Source of the DNA: Hordeum vulgare subsp. vulgare
Taxonomy: Eukaryota > Streptophyta > Magnoliopsida > Poales > Poaceae
Length of the DNA: 64,000 nucleotides
Reading direction: 5' to 3'
Assembly: GCF_904849725.1 (NCBI RefSeq)
Contig: NC_058518.1
Location: 417,453,081-417,517,080 of the forward strand
Under the pieces are notes generated by a model. It had not been told where the DNA came from and did not search any database. It saw only the letters and a program-made list of their open reading frames with translations. A program made the position numbers and the translations under genes. Positions 34,698 through 45,949 of this stretch are shown here, one piece after another. Each line of letters begins with the position of its first letter. Position 1 is the first letter of the stretch.

Positions 34698-35951
34698 GAT
34701 CTACAACACAAATATATTCAAAGTGGACTTAGACTATGTTCAAGATAATTAGAGTTTAACTTAATCAAATTATTCGCTAAACTCCCACTGAAAAAGTACA
34801 TCTCTCTAGTCATTTGAGTGGTTCATGATCCACTTACACTAGCTCAAGTCCGATCATCACGTGAGTTGAGTATAGTTTCAGTTGTAAGCATCCCTATGCT
34901 AATCATATCATCTATATGATTCATGATCGACCTTTCGGTCTCATGTGTTCCGAGGCCATGTATGCACATGCTAGGCTCGTCAAGCTTAACCCGGGTGTTC
35001 CGCATGCGCAACTGTTTTGCACCCATTGTATGTGAACGTTGAGTCTATCACACCCGATCATCACGTGGTGTCTTGAAACGACGAACTGTAGCAACGGTGC
35101 ACAGTCGGGGAGAACACAATTTCGTCTTGAAATTTTAGTGAGAGATCACCTCATAATGCTACCGTCGTTCTAAGCAAAATAAGGTGCAAAAAAGGATTAA
35201 CATCACATGCAATTCATAAGTGACATGATATGGCCATCATCACGTGCTCCTTGATCTCCATCACCAAGCACCGGCACGATCTTCTTGTCACCGGCGCCAC
35301 ACCATGATCTCCATTAATGTGTCACCATCGGGGTTGTCGTGCTACTCATGCTATTACTACTACAGCTACATCCTAGCAAAATAGTAAACGCATCTGCAAG
35401 CACAAACATTAGTATAAAGACAACCCTATGGCTCCTGCCGGTTGTCGTACCATCGACGTGCAAGTCGATATTATCTATTACAACATGATCATCTCATACA
35501 TCCAATATATCACATCACATCGTTGGCCATATCACATCACAAGCATACCCTGCAAAAACAAGTTAGACGTCCTCTAGTTTTGTTGTTGCAAGTTTTACGT
35601 GGTGACCATGGGTATCTAGTAGGATCGCATCTTACTTACGCAAACACCACAACGGAGATATGTGAGTTGCTATTTAACCTCATCCAAGGACCTCCTCGGT
35701 CAAATCCGATTCAACTAAAGTTGGAGAAACTGACACCCGCCAGTCATCTTTGAGCAACGGAGTTACTCGTAGCGATGAAACCAGTCTCTCGTAAGCATAC
35801 GAGTAATGTCGATCCGAGCCGCTTCGATCCAACAATACCGCGGAATCAAGAAAAGACTAAGGAGGGCAGAAAAACGCACATCACCGCCCACAAAAACTTT
35901 TGTGTTCTACTCGAGAAGACATCTACGCATGAACCTAGCTCATGATGCCAC
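34698..35951 (-). other. Untranslated leader and primer-binding site, element B
   Basis: About 1.25 kb, aligned along its whole length with the leader of element A (22415-23671). The same degenerate initiator-Met primer site (minus strand GTGGCATCATGAGC) abuts the LTR at 35951. No ORF of note. Confidence 0.7.
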
Positions 35952-37562
35952 TGTTGGGGAACGTCGCATGGGAAACAAAAATTTTCCTACGCGGACGAAG
36001 ACCTATCATGGTGATGTCCATCTACGAGAGGGGATGTGTGATCTACGTACCCTTGTAGACCGTACAGCAGAAGCGTTAGTGAACGCGGTTGATGTAGTGG
36101 AACGTCCTCACGTCCCTTGATCCGCCCCGCGAACCGTCCCGCGATCAGTCCCACGATCTAGTGCCGAACGGACGGCACCGCCGCGTTCAGCACACGTACA
36201 TCTCGACGATGATCTCGGCCTTCTTGATCCAGCAAGAGAGACAGAGAGGTAGAAGAGTTCTCCGGCAGCGTGACGGCGCTCCGGAGGTTGGTGATGATCT
36301 TGTCTCAGCACGGCTCCGCCCGAGCTCCGCAGAAACACGATCTAGAGGAAAAACCGTGGAGGTATGTGGTCGGGCTGCCGTGGAAAAGTCGTCTCAAATC
36401 AGCCCTAAAACCTCCGTATATATAGGGGGAAGAGGGGGAGCCTTGCCTTGGGGTCCAAGGACTCCTAAGGGCTTCGGCCAAGCCAAGGGGGGAAGGTCTC
36501 CCCTTCCAAACCGAATCCAACTTGGTTTGGAAGGTGGAGTCCTTCTTCCCTTTCCCACCTCCTCCTTTTTTTTTCTCTTTGATTTTCTTCCTATGGCGCA
36601 TAGGGCCTTCTTGGGCTGTCCCACCTGCCAACTAAGGGCTGGTGTGCCACCCCCAAGGCCTATGGGCTTCCCCGGAGTGGGTTGCCCCCCCTGTGAACTC
36701 CCGGAACCCATTCGTCATTCCCGGCACATTTCCGGTAACTCCGAAAACCTTCCGGTAATCAAATGAGGTCATCCTATATATCAATCTTCGTTTCCGGACC
36801 ATTCCGGAAACCCTCGTGACGTCCGTGATCTCATCCGGGACTCCGAACAACATTCGGTAACCAACCATATAACTCAAATACGCATAAAACAACGTCGAAC
36901 CTTAAGTGTGCAGACCCTGCGGGTTCGAGAACTATGTAGGCATGACCCAAGATGATACTAGTTCCGTAATACTAGATCCCGCAACTTACACTAAGTAACA
37001 TTGCTTGCAAGGCTTGTGTGTGATGTTGTATTACCGAGTGGGCCCCGAGATACCTCTCCGTCACACGGAGTGACAAATCCCAGTCTTGATCCATACTAAC
37101 TCAACGAACACCTTCGGAGATACCTGTAGAGCATCTTTATAGTCACCTAGTTACATTGCGACGTTTGATACACACAAAGTATTCCTCCGGTGTTAGTGAG
37201 TTATATGATCTCATGGTCATAGGAACAAATACTTGACACGCAGAAAAACAGTAGCAACAAAATGACACGATCAACATGCTACGTCTATTAGTTTGGGTCT
37301 AGTCCATCACGTGATTCTCCTAATGACGTGATCCAGTTATCAAGCAACATCACCTTGTTCATAATCAGAAGACACTGACTATCTTTGATCAACTGGCTAG
37401 CCAACTAGAGGCTTGCTAGGGACAGTGTTTTGTCTATGTATCCAGACATGTAAATGAGTCTTCATTCAATACAATTATAGCATGGATAATAAACGATTAT
37501 CTTGATACAGGAATTATAATAATAACTATATTTATTATTGCCTCTAGGGCATAATTCCAACA
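35952..37562 (-). mobile_element. 5' LTR of copia element B, about 205 bp deleted
   Basis: 1,611 bp against 1,816 bp for its partner. The missing block lies at about 36950-36965, where ATGACCCAAGATGATACTAG joins directly to TTCCGTAATACTAGATCCCG. The TATA box (36417-36424) and both termini are kept. Confidence 0.92.
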
Positions 37563-38019
37563 GTTTGATGGTCTGGGATTTAGCAGAGAAGATGTGTTTG
37601 AAAAGCCCCCAATGGGGAGGACAGCCGATGAAACACTCGCACAGAACGACGAAGGCACAGAGATGAGCTATGGCATTGGGAGGAAAATGGTGGAGCTGCG
37701 CCCCGAAGTGGTTCATGATACCTTTGAAGAAGGGATGAGGAGGCAGAGAGAAACCTGTGTACACATGGCTCAACAGCAAGACGCGCTCCCCCTCCCGGGG
37801 CGCCGGCTCGGTCTCGCCTTCCGCCAGCAACCTCCACGACTTATGTGCAATCATCCCATGCTCCACCAACTCGAGCAGGTTCTCCTCCGTCACCGTGGAG
37901 GGGAGGAAATCCCCCTGGATCCAACCCGCCGGTAGCGCTCGCTGCCGCCGCTGAGCAGGAGCCGCCACCTTCCCCTTCTTCTTCCTCGCTTCTAGCTTGC
38001 TAGTCTGCCCCTTTGTCAT
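37563..38019 (-). pseudogene. Antisense ORF exon 1, 5' part
   Basis: Starts at ATG 38019 (MTKGQTSKLEARKKKGK); a longer in-frame start at 38106 is possible. A basic N-terminus leads into a Transposase_28-like segment (PPHPFFKGIMNHFGAQLHH, CAFVVLCECFIG). Copia B interrupts it after SQTIK, and the frame resumes with RLSQSDDKTH at 28844. The two exon 1 parts, without the duplicated GTTTG, total 984 nt, an exact multiple of three. Confidence 0.78.
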
Positions 38020-38106
38020 GGCGGAGGCTGCGGATTTGCGAGGGAGAAGGAGAGGCAAGGAGCTCAGGATGCGCAAGGGATGGCGAGAGGAGCGGAGCAA
38101 ATGCAA

Positions 38107-38539
38107 GTTATCCGGCGAGTGTAACGCAAAAACCCTCGCCGCGGAAGGTTAAATAAGGTTCCGACTGGGTCACTGGCAAGTGGCCCCGAAATCTTATCCC
38201 CCGACCGGTCGCGGAGATATCAATGGAGAAGATGAAGGCGTGGGAATCGAGGCGTCAGGTATTACTCGAGCGCGATGTCGTCATCCCCGCTGAGCGCGCG
38301 GCAACCGAAATTTGAGGAACCCGGAAAATCCGCCGCTGTCAGTTGACTGGTCACGTCAGAAGATACCACGGAAGCACTCGGTCCCCGACAGTTCGTTTCA
38401 CAAATACTTCCACTCGGATCGATGGTCAAAGAAGATAAAATGGATCGAGGCAAACAACGCCAAAGTCGCATCCGTACCAGTCGGATCCGTACTCCAAGCA
38501 TCGCTTCGTCGTTCCAGCCCCAATCCATTCGGGGACTAA
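38107..38539. other. Tat 3' untranslated region and polypurine tract
   Basis: Non-coding sequence between the start of the antisense gene and the gypsy 3' LTR, so it probably carries the antisense promoter. The purine-rich ATTCGGGGACTAA just before 38540 fits the polypurine tract typical of Tat-type elements (CTCGGGGACTA). Confidence 0.6.
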
Positions 38540-39096
38540 TGATGGGGTTATAGTCCTAGGGTAGGGTCATAGGCCTGCCCTATAAGTCCTACCCAAGGAC
38601 TACCCTTCATAAGGGATAAGGCCCTTAGTCAGTTCCGACTGAACTAAGGACTTCCCATCATCCACTCGGTAACGGATCCTCCACCATCCAGTCGGAGGTA
38701 AGCATTCGGAGTGTATCAAACTAACCGACTGGATTCCACTCTGTGCATCGTAACCCCCCTGGAGGGAAACGGTCATACGTTTCCCTGTGCCTTTATTAGC
38801 ATTTAAGACATACGTTACCTGTAACGTAGGCATTTATTCGCCACTACTCCACCCCTGTGCACCGAACCGTTGTGGAGGGCTGCGCACTCTATATAAGCCG
38901 CCCTTCCCCACTGGTGCAAGGGTTAGTAATTCACTGTAATCCATATTCCACTCGACAACAAGCTCCAAGAGCACTAAGACGTAGGGCTATTACCTCCACC
39001 GTAGAGGGGCCTGAACTCATACAACCTCGCCGTAGCTAAGGCTCTGCCCATCCTTTCGTACCCTACACATCTACTATCGGACTTATACCCACGACA
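38540..39096 (+). mobile_element. 3' LTR of the Tat gypsy element
   Basis: About 557 bp starting TGATGGGGTTATAG and ending ACCCACGACA (TG...CA). It contains TATATAA at 38890-38896 followed by a GC-rich leader-like part, fitting a promoter and transcription start. No partner 5' LTR is in the window, so the boundaries rest on the polypurine tract, the TATA position and the terminal dinucleotides. Confidence 0.7.
38890..38896 (+). promoter_or_regulatory. TATA box in the Tat LTR
   Basis: TATATAA in CGCACTCTATATAAGCCGCC, in the middle of the 557-bp LTR, in the element's sense orientation. Confidence 0.6.
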
Positions 39097-41958
39097 ACCC
39101 TAACAAAACCTTAAGTTCATGAGTTTAGCTCCATTGGAGGATTTTTGATGCATGCAATATTAGCCTCAACTTTCTACCCAAAAATGTTTTTTCTCAAAAC
39201 TTTGCTTTACCAAGTTTTTCTTTTTGCCACTCTAACCTTGCCATCCTGACTAGAAACTAAGGGGACCCTGATCTGGTAACTTTAGTGACCCTAGGAGCTT
39301 TCTAGGTGCCCCTGTCATTTTGTTGAGCACCTAGAGTACATGACCAGATCTGACATGATAATTCCTTACATTTTAGAGTAGCTCCCCTGACCCTAAAACC
39401 TTGTCCATCACCTTGGCATTAACCCATAGCATGAACCTGTTTGGTTTGAGCAGTTTTGAATGTGTGCAGCAATGCGGGAATTGCGTCGAGCATCTGATGT
39501 GCGTGCCGTGGGTGCCGAGCCGCCGCGTCCGCGCACCCCTTACCCTTTTGGTCTGCTGCCGCGTCACGTCAACGCTCCTCCCCGACCAGTAGTCGCCGCC
39601 CTTGTGCGCGCGGAGTGCCTCAGCGACGCAATAGCCGTGGCGGCTAGCCGACGTCCTCTCTGCTGCTGCAGTGGTCGGCGCCGCTCGTGCCCCTCCCGCG
39701 CGCCAGGTGCCCTAGTCCCCCCTGCATCATCGTGTTGCTAAGCCCCGCTGCCGCCCGTGTGCTCCTGAACCATTGACAGAGCCTGTCGCTGGCGTGCTTA
39801 TCGACAGCTGCCGCAAAACCGTCGTTGCTCGACTATAAATGGCTGACTAGAGCCCTCCGAGCGTCTCAGCAGCCCCCTCAGACTCGCAGCTCGCTCCCCC
39901 TCGTGCAAATTTGATCAGAGCCCCTCGTCTTGCCCTCCCTCTCGCTGCAACACCGTCAGCCATCTCTGGGTAAATTCGGGCAGCCCCGAGTCTGGCTGCT
40001 CTTCTGCAGCCACATCTAGCCTCCCTCAGCCACCGCAAATCCATTCCTCGCCCCGATTGCACCTAAGAGAGCCTATGGCAGGAAACCCCCTTTCCCTCAT
40101 ACTCCCTTCGTTCCTAAATATAAGTCTTTCTAGAGATTCCACTAGTAGACTACATGCGGATGTATATAGACATACTTTAGAGTGTAGATTCACTCATTCT
40201 ACTCCGTATGTAGACTTCTAGCAAAATATTTTAAAAGACTTATATTTAGGAACGGAGGGAGTAGTTGTCACCCGCCATGGGCGAAACCCCACTCAGTTCC
40301 GAGCCCTCGAGGGACCCTCTCCCCATCCAAGAGGACCGATTGTTCCTCCTGAACGCGCCGGAGTGTCGGGCACGAGAGATGGAGCTCCCTAGCTCAGGCA
40401 CTCGTTGCCGGAGCCCCGCCCATGGCTCTGTTCGAGGCGCTCTCAAGGTGGGTGACGAACCCGACAGGTGGGGATTACCTGTCGGTCAGTCACCACACCC
40501 CCTCTGATAGCGCTGCCCTACTGGTGCGCCTTCCCCGTAGGTAAACGCCTTCCTTTGAATACGTTTTTAGTTCTAGAAAGCGTATTCGTTCCCAAAACGT
40601 TTTCTTTTATGATAGATTTTCAAAAAATAGAATTAATTACAAACTTAAAATATCTTTAACATTGTATAGAAAACTCCAAATGGACTGATTCGTTTTCCTA
40701 CCTCTTTCAAATTGCCTCTAGTTTATTTACATATTTATTTCAAAAATATTCAAATACTTTTTGTGTGTTATTTTGTGTTTGTGTGTTAATTCAAATATTT
40801 TCAAAATAGGATTTTGGAGAGAGGAGACCTACTTCAAGATTTTGGGGTACACCTCAGTCTCCGCAACTCCAAAGACAAGCATCTTGAACCCAAATTTAAA
40901 TAAAGTTCTGTGATGGTTGTGGTGGTGCATATATTGCATGATTTTAGGTTATGTTGGTAAAAATCTCGCATGAAATCATACCTGGCATAAGAGCATGTGA
41001 TGGATATGTTTTGTTGCTAAGTTTGTGGAAGGCAAGTGGTGAGTGGTTACTACCTCATACTTCGTATGCTACATTGGTCTGGACAACCTCGGAGTAAGGT
41101 GTGTATGGTGGAAATGAGACCATAGGCTGACACCTTGTGGGACAAAGTGGTTAGTGAAAGCATGTCTGGGTGTGATGGTAGTAACCCTGAGATAATTCCT
41201 TCAGCAAGATTGTGTGGTACTACCCTTGCAGGAAAATATTAAACCTCCTAAGTCGACCGTAGATCGAGTCTTGTATGTGTGTCACCTTAACTTCGTGCTG
41301 CCGCAGGTCTGCCCGAGAGGGAATACAGTCTAGTAGGTCGTAAATTTATTACCGGGGTACACACCAAGTAGAGAGGCTGGGATGAAGGTATCCATGGCCC
41401 TGGACAAAATCCAGTTATCCGGTCAGGGGGCATGGGTGTTTACGGTATGGGATCGAGAGGGAATGGCCATTCCCTTGTAGCGCATGGAATGAATTTGATC
41501 CCATGTTACTCGAGGTTGGAGCCTCCCCGTCTTAAGGTTTTTCTCTGGCAGCGTAGTCTGAGTAATGTCGGTCTTCGCGGGAGGAAAATGGGTGTGTACT
41601 GGTTCTGAGAGTCTACTTCTGAGATACCGTACGCGGGATTAGTCCGAGTGACTATTGAAACCCGTCGACTGTGGGTAAAGAGTACACCCTCTGAAGAGTC
41701 AAAACTATTCGAGTAGCCGTGTCCACGGTCAAGGACGACTGGTTGACTAGTCAAGTGCCGGTCTCAGTGTCGGTCTTCGGAGGAAGTTAAAGAAATCGTG
41801 AGACTAATCAGGGAATGTGGTGGATGATTATAGTATTATTATTTTTACTGTGGACTAACCCCTACAATTATGATTGTCGGATATCCCCAAGACGGTTCTA
41901 CCTCCTGGGTATTCAATATTTATGATTGTTTCATATAAGCCCCTTCTGTGGTGTCGCT
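39097..41958 (+). mobile_element. Unclassified retroelement sequence (LTR-like)
   Basis: About 2.9 kb without convincing coding sequence. It has a GC-rich block (39450-40080) after AT-rich sequence, and a TATA-like ACTATAAATGG near 39832-39842 followed by pyrimidine-rich leader-like sequence. It then becomes AT-rich, and from 40900 to 41950 has mixed composition. It contains one Stowaway MITE and is interrupted at TCGCT by the Athila element; its continuation is 61621-61698. This pattern fits a long LTR or leader, but I cannot name the family. Confidence 0.45.
40102..40261. mobile_element. Stowaway MITE with perfect TA duplication
   Basis: 160 bp, CTCCCTTCGTTCCTAAATAT at the left and ATATTTAGGAACGGAGGGAG at the right, flanked by TA on both sides (40100-40101, 40262-40263). 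The long internal complementarity (AAGTCTTTCTAGA against TTAAAAGACTTATA) gives a hairpin. Typical of an abundant Triticeae Stowaway family (Thalos-like). Confidence 0.93.
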
Positions 41959-43487
41959 TGATGACCCACAAGTATAGGGGATCAATCGTAGTCCTTTCGA
42001 TAAGTAAGAGTGTCGAACCCAACGAGGAGCAGAAGGATTTGACAAGTGGTTTTCAGCAAGGAAATATTTGCAAGCACTGAAATTGTCGGTAACAAGTGAT
42101 TGTGTGGTGAGATGATTCGTAGCAAGCAACAAGTAACAAAAGTAGCAACGGTGCAGCAAAGTGGCCCAATCCCTTTTGTAGCAAGGGACAAGCCTGGACA
42201 AAGTCTTATAGGAGGAAAAACGCTCCCGAGGACACACGGGAATTTCTGTCATGCTAGTTTCATCATGTTCATATGATTCGCGTTCGTTACTTTGATAGTT
42301 TGATATGTGGGTGGACCGGCGCTTGGGTACTGCCCTTACTTGGACAAGCATCCCACTTATGATTAACCCCTCTCGCAAGCATCTGCAACTACGAAAGAAG
42401 AATTAAGACAAAGTCTAACCATAACATTAAACTAGTGGATCCAAATCAGCCCCTTACGAAGTAACACATAAACTAGGGTTTAAGCTCAGTCACTCTAACA
42501 ACCCATCATCTACTTACTACTTCCCAATGCGTTCCTCTAGGCCCAAATAATGGTGAAGTGTTATGTAGTCGACGTTCACATAACACCACTTGAGGAAAAA
42601 CAACATACAACATATCAAAATACCGAACGAATACCAAATTCACATGACTATTATTAGCATGACTTATCCCATGTCCTCAAGAACAAAAGTAACTACTCAC
42701 AAAGCATAATAATAATCATGATCATAGGTGTAATGAGTAGCATCAAGGATCTGAACATAAACTCTTCCACCAAATAATCCAACTAGCATCAACTACAAAG
42801 AGTAATCAACACTACTAGCAACCTTACAAGTACCAATCGGAGTCGCGAGACGGAGATTGGTTACAAGTGATGAAGTAGGGTTTGGAGATGAGATGGTGCT
42901 GATGAAGATGTTGATGCTGACGAGTCCCCTCCAATGAGAGGAGTGTTGGTGATGACGATGGCGACAATTTCCCCCTCCGGGAGGGAAGTTTCCCCGACAG
43001 GATCGTCCCGTTGGAGCTCTAGATTGGTTCTGCTCAAGTTCCGCCTCGTGGCGGCGGCGAAACCATGAAAAAGCTCTCATCTGATTTTTTATGGACAAAA
43101 CCCTCCATATAGCAAAAGAGAGGGGCAAGTGGGCCAGCAGGGTGCCCACAAGCTCCCATGGCGCGGCCTGGGGGGGGGGGGGTGGCCGCGCCGTGCAGGC
43201 TTGTGTCCACCCCCTGCCGGCCCTCTAGCGCTTCTTCGGCCCAATATTTTTTATATATTGGGAGGAAAAATCTCCGTTGATTTTCACGGCGTTTGGAGTT
43301 GCGCAGAATAGGTATCTCAACTTTGCTCCACTTTCAGGCCAGAATTCCAGTTGCCGATATTCTCCCTCTTCATGTAAACCTTGAAAAATAAGAGAGAAAA
43401 GGCATCAGAATAGTACCGTGAAGTGAAATAACAGCAAAAGAAGCGATATATATCAACATGAAAATATGATGTAAAATGGACGTATCA
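41959..43487 (-). mobile_element. 3' LTR of outer Athila element
   Basis: 1,529 bp, plus-strand TGATGACCCAC...GGACGTATCA. It aligns throughout with 60093-61615. It includes a run of 13 G near 43170, within the variable CGCGGCCTGGGG region, that is shorter in the partner LTR. The minus-strand polypurine tract (AAGCTTGTGGGAGT) abuts it at 43488-43501. Confidence 0.92.
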
Positions 43488-44886
43488 ACTCCCACAAGCT
43501 TAGACCTCGCTTGTCCTCAAGCGAAAGCCGAGCTCAATAAATATGTCCACAGGTTTAGGGAGAGAGGTGTCGACAAAACAAGATACGAACATGCATGCAT
43601 CATGATCATGATCAGAACAACATACTAACATATAATCTCTCATGCTAAAGTGATAATTCCTTCACAAAGTAAAGCATGGATCAAGAACCTTACCGAGAAG
43701 TAACAACCGATAGCCTTTAGTCATTGAAGCAATTGCAATTTATCACAACATCAGAAAGAGTCAAGTAAGAGCTTGTAAAGCAAATCCACATACTCAACCA
43801 TTCTTTCGTTCTCTACAATTGCTACAACTCACGTGGTACTCATGAGATCAAAGTTTCAGCTAAACATAGAGAAAGATAGGGGCTTATATTTTCCTCCCAA
43901 CAGCTTACCTCAAGGTTAATGTCAACAATAATAATTCATGGATACCTACCTCCAAGTTGACATATGAATATAGATCTTTCCCAAGCATGTGACGGTAGCC
44001 AAGACAAAGGCAAAATAAGGAATTGGTGAAGATCACCATGACTCTTTCAAGGGCAAAAAGTAAACGTACAAGATAGGCCCTTCGCAGAGGGAAGCAGAGA
44101 TTGTCATGCACTTTTGAGGTTTGGATGCGTGTCCTCTTAGTGCGGAGGAACGCCACTTTATATTGCCCCCTGTGATAAAGAATTTTATTATGCAGTCTGT
44201 CACTTTTATGTCTTCCTCATCACAGGTTCGTATAAAGCTTATTTTCCACACACTAATAGATCATACATATTAGAGAGCAATTTTTATTGCTTGCACCGAT
44301 GACAACTTACTTGAGGGGTCTTATTTAATCCATAGGTAGGTATGGTGGACACTCATGGCAAAAATGGTTTGAAGGTTTATGGATGCACAAGTAGTATCTC
44401 TACTTAGTGCGGGAGTTTAGGCTAATATGAGGTGGAAGCAATCGTCACATGCTAAGGGATCTCTAATCATATAACATTGTTCAGAGCCAAGCAAACACAA
44501 TCCATTACGTTGTCTTCCTTGTCCAATATCTACTTCTAGGCATGCAATAGTTTGGTGAGTGTTCACAATCATAGATGGTGTCAGAGATGATATATTTATA
44601 TGTGAACCTCTCCTTCCTTATCACTTCCTATTAATTGCAACAATGACCAAGGTCTACGTTTGCCTACCCTCAAAAAGTTTCAATCCTCATTCTTTTTTAT
44701 ACGTGAAGCCATCACTTCCCATAAGATCACTACATGATCTTTCATGTTTTTTTTTCTATTCTCACTCTTTTGATCAAGGCAAGAGGCAAAGCCCTTCAAC
44801 TAAGGCACTCTTTATTATATGGCTCACGAGCAAGAATACATCAGGGGTGACACAAAGCAAAACTCAAGACTAAAACACTAAGACTT
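43488..44886 (-). other. Outer Athila 3' non-coding region with polypurine tract
   Basis: No supported ORF. The minus strand ends CTTGAGGACAAGCGAGGTCTAAGCTTGTGGGAGT, described here in parts: GAGGACAAGCGAGGTC then AAGCTTGTGGGAGT, the usual pre-LTR sequence of this group. A second polypurine-like AAGCTTGGGGGAGTTGCC (minus) lies near 44975-44992. Confidence 0.6.
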
Positions 44887-45543
44887 TTAAACTACTAGAG
44901 AAAAATAAAACTGAAAAGGAAAACTAAAACAAAGGTAAAGGCAAAAGATGTGATGGTGATACGATACCGGGGCAACTCCCCCAAGCTTGGCACAAGCCAA
45001 GAGGATTGCCCATACCAATGCTCGGTTGTCTTCCTTTGGTGGTGAAGGTGGTGAAGTGGTTGCAACATGAGTTTGATCCTCCGTCTTCCAAGGCATAGGT
45101 GCTCCACCATGGAAAGATGAACGAGTCTCCGGAATCCTCAAATCTGCAACCAGCCTTATTGATTTAAATCTATACTCATACTCACAGTTTTGGTTATGCA
45201 GGTCATAGATCTGGCCCTGGAGTTGATCAACCCTGTCATAGAGCCTGGAGAGGTGCTTCCCAATGTCATTGGCATCAATCCTGTGCTTGTTGGTGAACTC
45301 CGTGATCATCATGTGGTTGGCGGTGAGTCCACACTCCACCATCCCTTGGCACTTGAAGACTTGTTGCTCCATTGCTTCGAGCCTCGTCTCCATGCTTCCG
45401 GTCTTCTTAGGCCCCTCAACATCACGGATGTGCAACATCCCCTCACGCATATCGATAGATTAAGGGTGTTGCAGCACTTCTGTGAGGTAGGGATTTATGA
45501 CCTTCTCGAAGATCTTGTCCTTAGGAGGTTTTGGGGAAGTCAT
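44887..45543 (-). pseudogene. Env-position ORF of outer Athila element, one stop
   Basis: From ATG 45543 (MTSPKPPKDKIFEKV) the frame meets a TAA after about 27 codons, then stays open from 45450 for 187 codons. The product has a helical, coiled-coil-like middle (repeated Q/L/M heptads in RLEAMEQQVFKC, HLSRLYDRVDQLQGQ), a Ser/Pro-rich stretch and a very aromatic, hydrophobic C-terminus (FCLYLCFSFPFQF). It lies downstream of integrase, where Athila elements carry an extra, sometimes env-like, ORF. No homology beyond this position is claimed. Confidence 0.5.
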
Positions 45544-45949
45544 GGCGATCTAGATCTGCAACAGAAACAGGCTCGAAACGAAAAACAAAGGAAATATGCG
45601 TGATGCAGGGGTCGGACCAAAAGGAAGTATATATAATGATTTTTTCCAGACCAGAAGGAGTCCCCTGCACGAAAACGGAGTCTGGGAGGCGCACGAGGTG
45701 GCCACAAGCCCTCACGGCGCGGCTAGGGGCGGGCCCGCGCCGTGCAGGCTTGTCGCCTCCTCGCGCACTTTCCGGACTACTTCCAATTTTTGTATTTTTT
45801 CAAATATTCCAAAACGGAGAAAAATTCCTACTGGAAAAGTTTTGGACTCTGTTTTCTTACCGAATCACATACCCCTTCGTTTCCGGAGTCTGAAACAGGC
45901 TGATAAATGTCCCTTAGGTATTCTTTCGGAGTTATGGTATTGATGATAT
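45544..45949 (-). other. Outer Athila spacer beside nested insertion
   Basis: Non-coding sequence of the outer element, ending at target site GATAT (45945-45949), which is repeated at 55330-55334 on the far side of the nested element. Confidence 0.6.

Larger units (their letters stand above)
28850..37562 (-). mobile_element. Angela/BARE-like copia element B, near full length
   Basis: Minus-strand Ty1/copia element with 3' LTR 28850-30665, polypurine tract, gag-pol, leader and 5' LTR 35952-37562, flanked by the 5-bp target duplication GTTTG (28845-28849 and 37563-37567). It is inserted in exon 1 of the Tat antisense gene; removing it restores that frame. The 5' LTR has an internal deletion and gag-pol carries several disabling changes. 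Confidence 0.95.
9969..39096 (+). mobile_element. Tat-lineage Ty3/gypsy element, 5' truncated, heavily nested
   Basis: The host element for most of the left half of the window. Order on the plus strand: partial gag, protease, RT, RNase H, integrase, 70-bp tandem repeats, an antisense spliced ORF, a polypurine tract (near 38528-38539) and a 3' LTR (38540-39096). An antisense ORF between pol and the 3' LTR is a known trait of Tat-type elements (Retand/RIRE2-like). The 5' LTR and most of gag are missing at the hAT border. Two copia insertions and one internal tandem duplication expand it to 29 kb. The lineage call rests on the layout and on the protease phrase MDGGSGLNIMYA. Confidence 0.82.
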
